A program made the position numbers and the translations under genes. Under the pieces are notes generated by a model. It made no database searches. It worked only from the letters and a program-made list of their open reading frames with translations, and was not told where the DNA came from. 8,534 nt of DNA from Microbacteriaceae bacterium (GTDB lineage Bacteria; Actinomycetota; Actinomycetes; Actinomycetales; Microbacteriaceae). The DNA lies in assembly GCA_025464125.1 (NCBI GenBank), contig JAODLU010000218.1, forward strand, positions 1 through 8,534, read 5' to 3'. Shown piece by piece: positions 7,065 through 8,534 of this stretch (position 1 is the stretch's first letter; each line of letters opens with the position of its first letter).

Positions 7065-7903
7065 CAGCGTCGCAATTCCAGCGTGCAGCACTTCACGCCG
7101 CCGCCGCCGCGAAGAAGTTCAGACAGGTCGACGCCGATCGGGTTGTAGCCGCGCTCCCGCAGCTGGCGCTCGAAATCCTTCGCACGAGATGCGATCACCA
7201 CGTTGTACCCGTCACTGAAACTGTTGAGGCCGAGCACTGCTGCGTCCTCTTCGGTTGCGATCAGGGCATCCGGGAACAGGCGCTGCAAGGTGGCGTTTCC
7301 CTGGTCGGTGAAGGCACTCGGCAGGTAGGCGATGTTGGTGGCGTCGAGCACGGCAATGGCGGTGTCGAGGTGGTAAAAACTCGGGTTCACGAGCTCGAGC
7401 GTCACAACTTGACGACCGTAGATCGCGGCGACCTCGGCGTGGCTGTTGGAGGCGCTGCGGAATCCGGTGCCAGCGAGGATGACGCCGCCAACCAGCAGGA
7501 AGTCGCCCTCACCCTCGTTGATGTTCTCGGGCACTCGCACGTCGAAGTCCTGGGCACGGAACCAGTCCATGTATGCGGGGCCCTCTGGCTGCCTCTGCTC
7601 GTAGGTGAAGCTCGCGCCGTAGGCGACGTTGTCGATCACGAAGCCGCCGTTCGCCGCGTAGACCATGTCTGGCAGGCCGTCGATCGGGTCGACCAGCTGC
7701 ACGTCGAAACCGAGGCCGACATAAGTGTCGTACAGCGTCTGCCACTGGCGCACCGCGAGAGAGGTGTCGGTGGGCTGTTCGGGATGCATCCACGGGTTGA
7801 TGCGGTAGTCGACAGTGAAGAAGTCGGGGCGACACATGAGCACGGTGCGGGTGATCGCGGTGCGTGGTGTGGTGATTTCGCTGGCTGACAGTGTGGTGGG
7901 CAT
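7064..7903 (-). CDS. guanidine-group-modifying enzyme: probable arginine dihydrolase, DDAH/amidinotransferase fold
   Basis: 279-residue pentein-fold hydrolase. The start at 7903 is set by AGGAG 6 bases upstream; the frame continues to 8065 but would overlap the divergent regulator. Visible residues are RPDFFTVDYRINPWM (25-39), MVYAANGGF (80-88) with Asn 85, NEGEGDFL (129-136) with Glu 132 and Asp 134, FYHLD with His 179, and GGGGVKCCTLELRR at the C-terminus with the nucleophile Cys 272. Such proteins are usually annotated dimethylargininase. However, DDAH and arginine deiminase have an acidic residue at the Asn 85 position, whereas the dihydrolases AstB (WTANAA) and cyanobacterial ArgZ/AgrE have Asn there. 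I therefore infer arginine to ornithine, CO2 and two ammonia, supplying RocD, which is encoded immediately downstream with overlapping stop and start. DDAH activity (citrulline plus dimethylamine) remains the alternative. The protein lacks the C-terminal domain of ArgZ/AgrE. Confidence 0.85.
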   Translation of the reverse strand: MPTTLSASEITTPRTAITRTVLMCRPDFFTVDYRINPWMHPEQPTDTSLAVRQWQTLYDTYVGLGFDVQLVDPIDGLPDMVYAANGGFVIDNVAYGASFTYEQRQPEGPAYMDWFRAQDFDVRVPENINEGEGDFLLVGGVILAGTGFRSASNSHAEVAAIYGRQVVTLELVNPSFYHLDTAIAVLDATNIAYLPSAFTDQGNATLQRLFPDALIATEEDAAVLGLNSFSDGYNVVIASRAKDFERQLRERGYNPIGVDLSELLRGGGGVKCCTLELRR

Positions 7904-7909
7904 CGTGGG

Positions 7910-7914
7910 CTCCT
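7910..7914 (-). promoter_or_regulatory. Shine-Dalgarno site (AGGAG) for the arginine-operon first gene
   Basis: AGGAG on the minus strand, 6 bases before the ATG at 7903. It is the best ribosome binding site in the window and fixes the start. It also shows that this operon, unlike the leaderless genes here, has a 5' leader. Confidence 0.75.
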
Positions 7915-7930
7915 GGTTGATCTTCTGGCG

Positions 7931-7948
7931 GTGAAGCCAGTCTTTCAC
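7931..7948. promoter_or_regulatory. inverted repeat GTGAA-N8-TTCAC, candidate operator
   Basis: Perfect 5-bp arms spaced by 8 bases, 28 bases upstream of the first arginine-operon start codon and within the region expected to hold its leader or promoter. It could be an operator for the divergent Lrp-type regulator, or the overlapping CTGGC/GCCAG stem could act in the mRNA leader. Five-bp arms can occur by chance. Confidence 0.3.
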
Positions 7949-8010
7949 GCAGATATTCCAAATTTCTCGGCGTTCTGCGCTCGAATTCGTTGCTAAAGCC
8001 CCCGTCGCGC

Positions 8011-8016
8011 AATAAT
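8011..8016 (+). promoter_or_regulatory. possible -10 box (AATAAT) of the Lrp-type regulator
   Basis: AATAAT matches five of six consensus positions and ends 5 bases before the ATG at 8022. No Shine-Dalgarno sequence is present, so a leaderless or near-leaderless transcript is likely. Confidence 0.45.
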
Positions 8017-8021
8017 CGAGC

Positions 8022-8459
8022 ATGGATGATCTGGATCGACGTTTGATCGACCTGCTCAGGCACAATTCGCGCGCAGGCTATGGCGACCTCGGCGACGCGA
8101 TCGGCCTCAGTGCCTCAGCAGTGAAACGGCGCGTCGACAAGCTCGTTGCCGACCGGGTAATACAGGGATTCACGATCCAGGTCGATCCAGCCGTCGACGG
8201 TCTCGACACGGAGGCGTACGTCGAGCTCTTCTGCCGCGGAACGGTTGCGCCAGACGACCTGAGGCGCATCCTCTCCGCCATTCCCGAGGTGGTGGATGCC
8301 GGCACCATCACCGGCACCGCGGACGCCCTCGTGCACATGCGCTCGCGTGACATACCCTCGCTCGAGCGCGCGCTGGAACGACTGCGGCTGGCGCCGAACG
8401 TCGACCACACACGCAGCGCGATTGTGCTGTCGAACCTGGTGCGGCGCGGGCGCGACTAG
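8022..8459 (+). CDS. Lrp/AsnC-family transcriptional regulator
   Basis: 145-residue regulator of standard family length. The N-terminal part MDDLDRRLIDLLRHNSRAGY leads into a winged helix-turn-helix (residues about 19-45, with LGDAIGLSASAVKRRVDKL as turn and recognition helix), followed by a linker strand and a RAM effector-binding domain (about 63-137, with AGTITGTADALVHM). Family members assemble as dimers to octamers and sense amino acids. The divergent position next to the arginine/ornithine operon points to arginine or ornithine as effector and to that operon as target, which is inference. A similar arrangement of an AsnC-type gene divergent from an amidinotransferase-like gene and rocD occurs in Mycobacterium tuberculosis (around Rv2321c-Rv2324, from memory). 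The stop TAG at 8457-8459 overlaps the stop of the convergent gene. Confidence 0.93.
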   Translation: MDDLDRRLIDLLRHNSRAGYGDLGDAIGLSASAVKRRVDKLVADRVIQGFTIQVDPAVDGLDTEAYVELFCRGTVAPDDLRRILSAIPEVVDAGTITGTADALVHMRSRDIPSLERALERLRLAPNVDHTRSAIVLSNLVRRGRD

Positions 8460-8534
8460 CGCGGCTCGAGGCGGGTGGGCGCGTTGAGCGGAGTTTGCTG
8501 CGCGGTGCGGGCCGCGGCCTGCGCAACCGGGCGC
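8456..8534 (-). CDS. probable 3' end of an unidentified convergent gene
   Basis: The minus strand is open from the window edge to TAG at 8456-8458, giving the 25-residue tail RPVAQAAARTAQQTPLNAPTRLEPR. Its third codon positions are 22 of 25 G or C, higher than in the other two minus-strand frames, as expected of a coding frame here. Its stop codon overlaps the regulator's TAG in the palindrome CTAG. Too little is visible to name a product. Confidence 0.42.
   Translation of the reverse strand, partial: RPVAQAAARTAQQTPLNAPTRLEPR

Larger units (their letters stand above)
7904..8021. promoter_or_regulatory. divergent promoter/operator region of arginine operon and Lrp-type regulator
   Basis: 118-bp gap between two divergent start codons, where an Lrp-type protein would be expected to bind. 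It holds an AT-rich centre (AGATATTCCAAATTTCT, 7951-7967), an inverted repeat GTGAA-N8-TTCAC (7931-7948) overlapping a small CTGGC/GCCAG hairpin (7925-7940) in the operon's leader, and an eight-base palindrome CGAATTCG (7982-7989). I cannot place the minus-strand -10/-35 boxes with confidence; GAATAT in the AT-rich centre is one candidate. Confidence 0.6.

Noticed and set aside
5946..7148. Long 400-codon open frame on the plus strand, antisense to rocD
   Set aside because: It lies opposite a clear RocD with all catalytic motifs, has no recognisable domain, and its composition (many Arg, Val, Asp, His) is what the opposite strand of a high-GC gene gives.
7982..7989. CGAATTCG palindrome as an operator
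   Set aside because: An eight-base palindrome around an EcoRI-like site is expected by chance often enough, and the symmetry does not extend outward.
7904..8065. N-terminal extension of the guanidine-modifying enzyme to 8065
   Set aside because: It would overlap the divergent Lrp-type gene, and the AGGAG site before the ATG at 7903 gives a start that matches the domain boundary.

Overview
The window reads as ordinary chromosomal DNA of a high-GC actinobacterium, most likely a member of the Microbacteriaceae or a relative. The support is strong G/C preference at third codon positions, several predicted leaderless starts (a TANNNT-like -10 box 5-7 bases before the start codon), an LAxTG-type wall-sorting signal of the kind used by class E sortases, and actinobacterial-type versions of each protein. 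No tRNA, rRNA, CRISPR array, insertion sequence or phage gene was seen. The genus assignment is inference.

Layout. (1) 1-2340, plus strand: the 3' part of an FMN-dependent alpha-hydroxy-acid dehydrogenase/oxidase (LldD-like), then a compact AMP-forming acyl-CoA synthetase-like enzyme that probably starts at a leaderless GTG at 898. (2) 2341-2405: a short convergent gap holding three tandem 15-bp repeats and a hairpin. (3) 2406-5732, minus strand: PhzF-family protein, then LtrA-family membrane protein, then a secreted glycine-rich surface protein with an InlB-type repeat and a C-terminal LAATG sorting signal. The LtrA gene appears to have its own leaderless start, and the surface protein gene has a Shine-Dalgarno site, so these need not form one operon. 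(4) 5788-5817: a strong GC-rich hairpin, a probable terminator. (5) 5844-7903, minus strand: a tightly coupled two-gene operon, a guanidine-group-modifying enzyme (usually labelled dimethylargininase) followed by ornithine aminotransferase RocD, whose likely start shares one base with the upstream stop codon. (6) 7904-8021: divergent promoter region. (7) 8022-8459, plus strand: Lrp/AsnC-family regulator. (8) 8456-8534: probable 3' end of a convergent minus-strand gene whose stop codon overlaps the regulator's stop in a shared CTAG.

How the genes work together. The clearest system is the arginine/ornithine module. The first enzyme has Asn in the VYAANGG motif, where deiminases and true DDAHs carry an acidic residue. 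Asn at this place is the pattern of the dihydrolases AstB and ArgZ/AgrE. If it is a dihydrolase, arginine would be converted directly to ornithine, CO2 and ammonia. RocD would then make glutamate-5-semialdehyde, and the divergent Lrp-type regulator would control the operon. This makes better metabolic sense than a DDAH, whose product citrulline is not a RocD substrate. The remaining genes look like independent metabolic, membrane and cell-surface functions.
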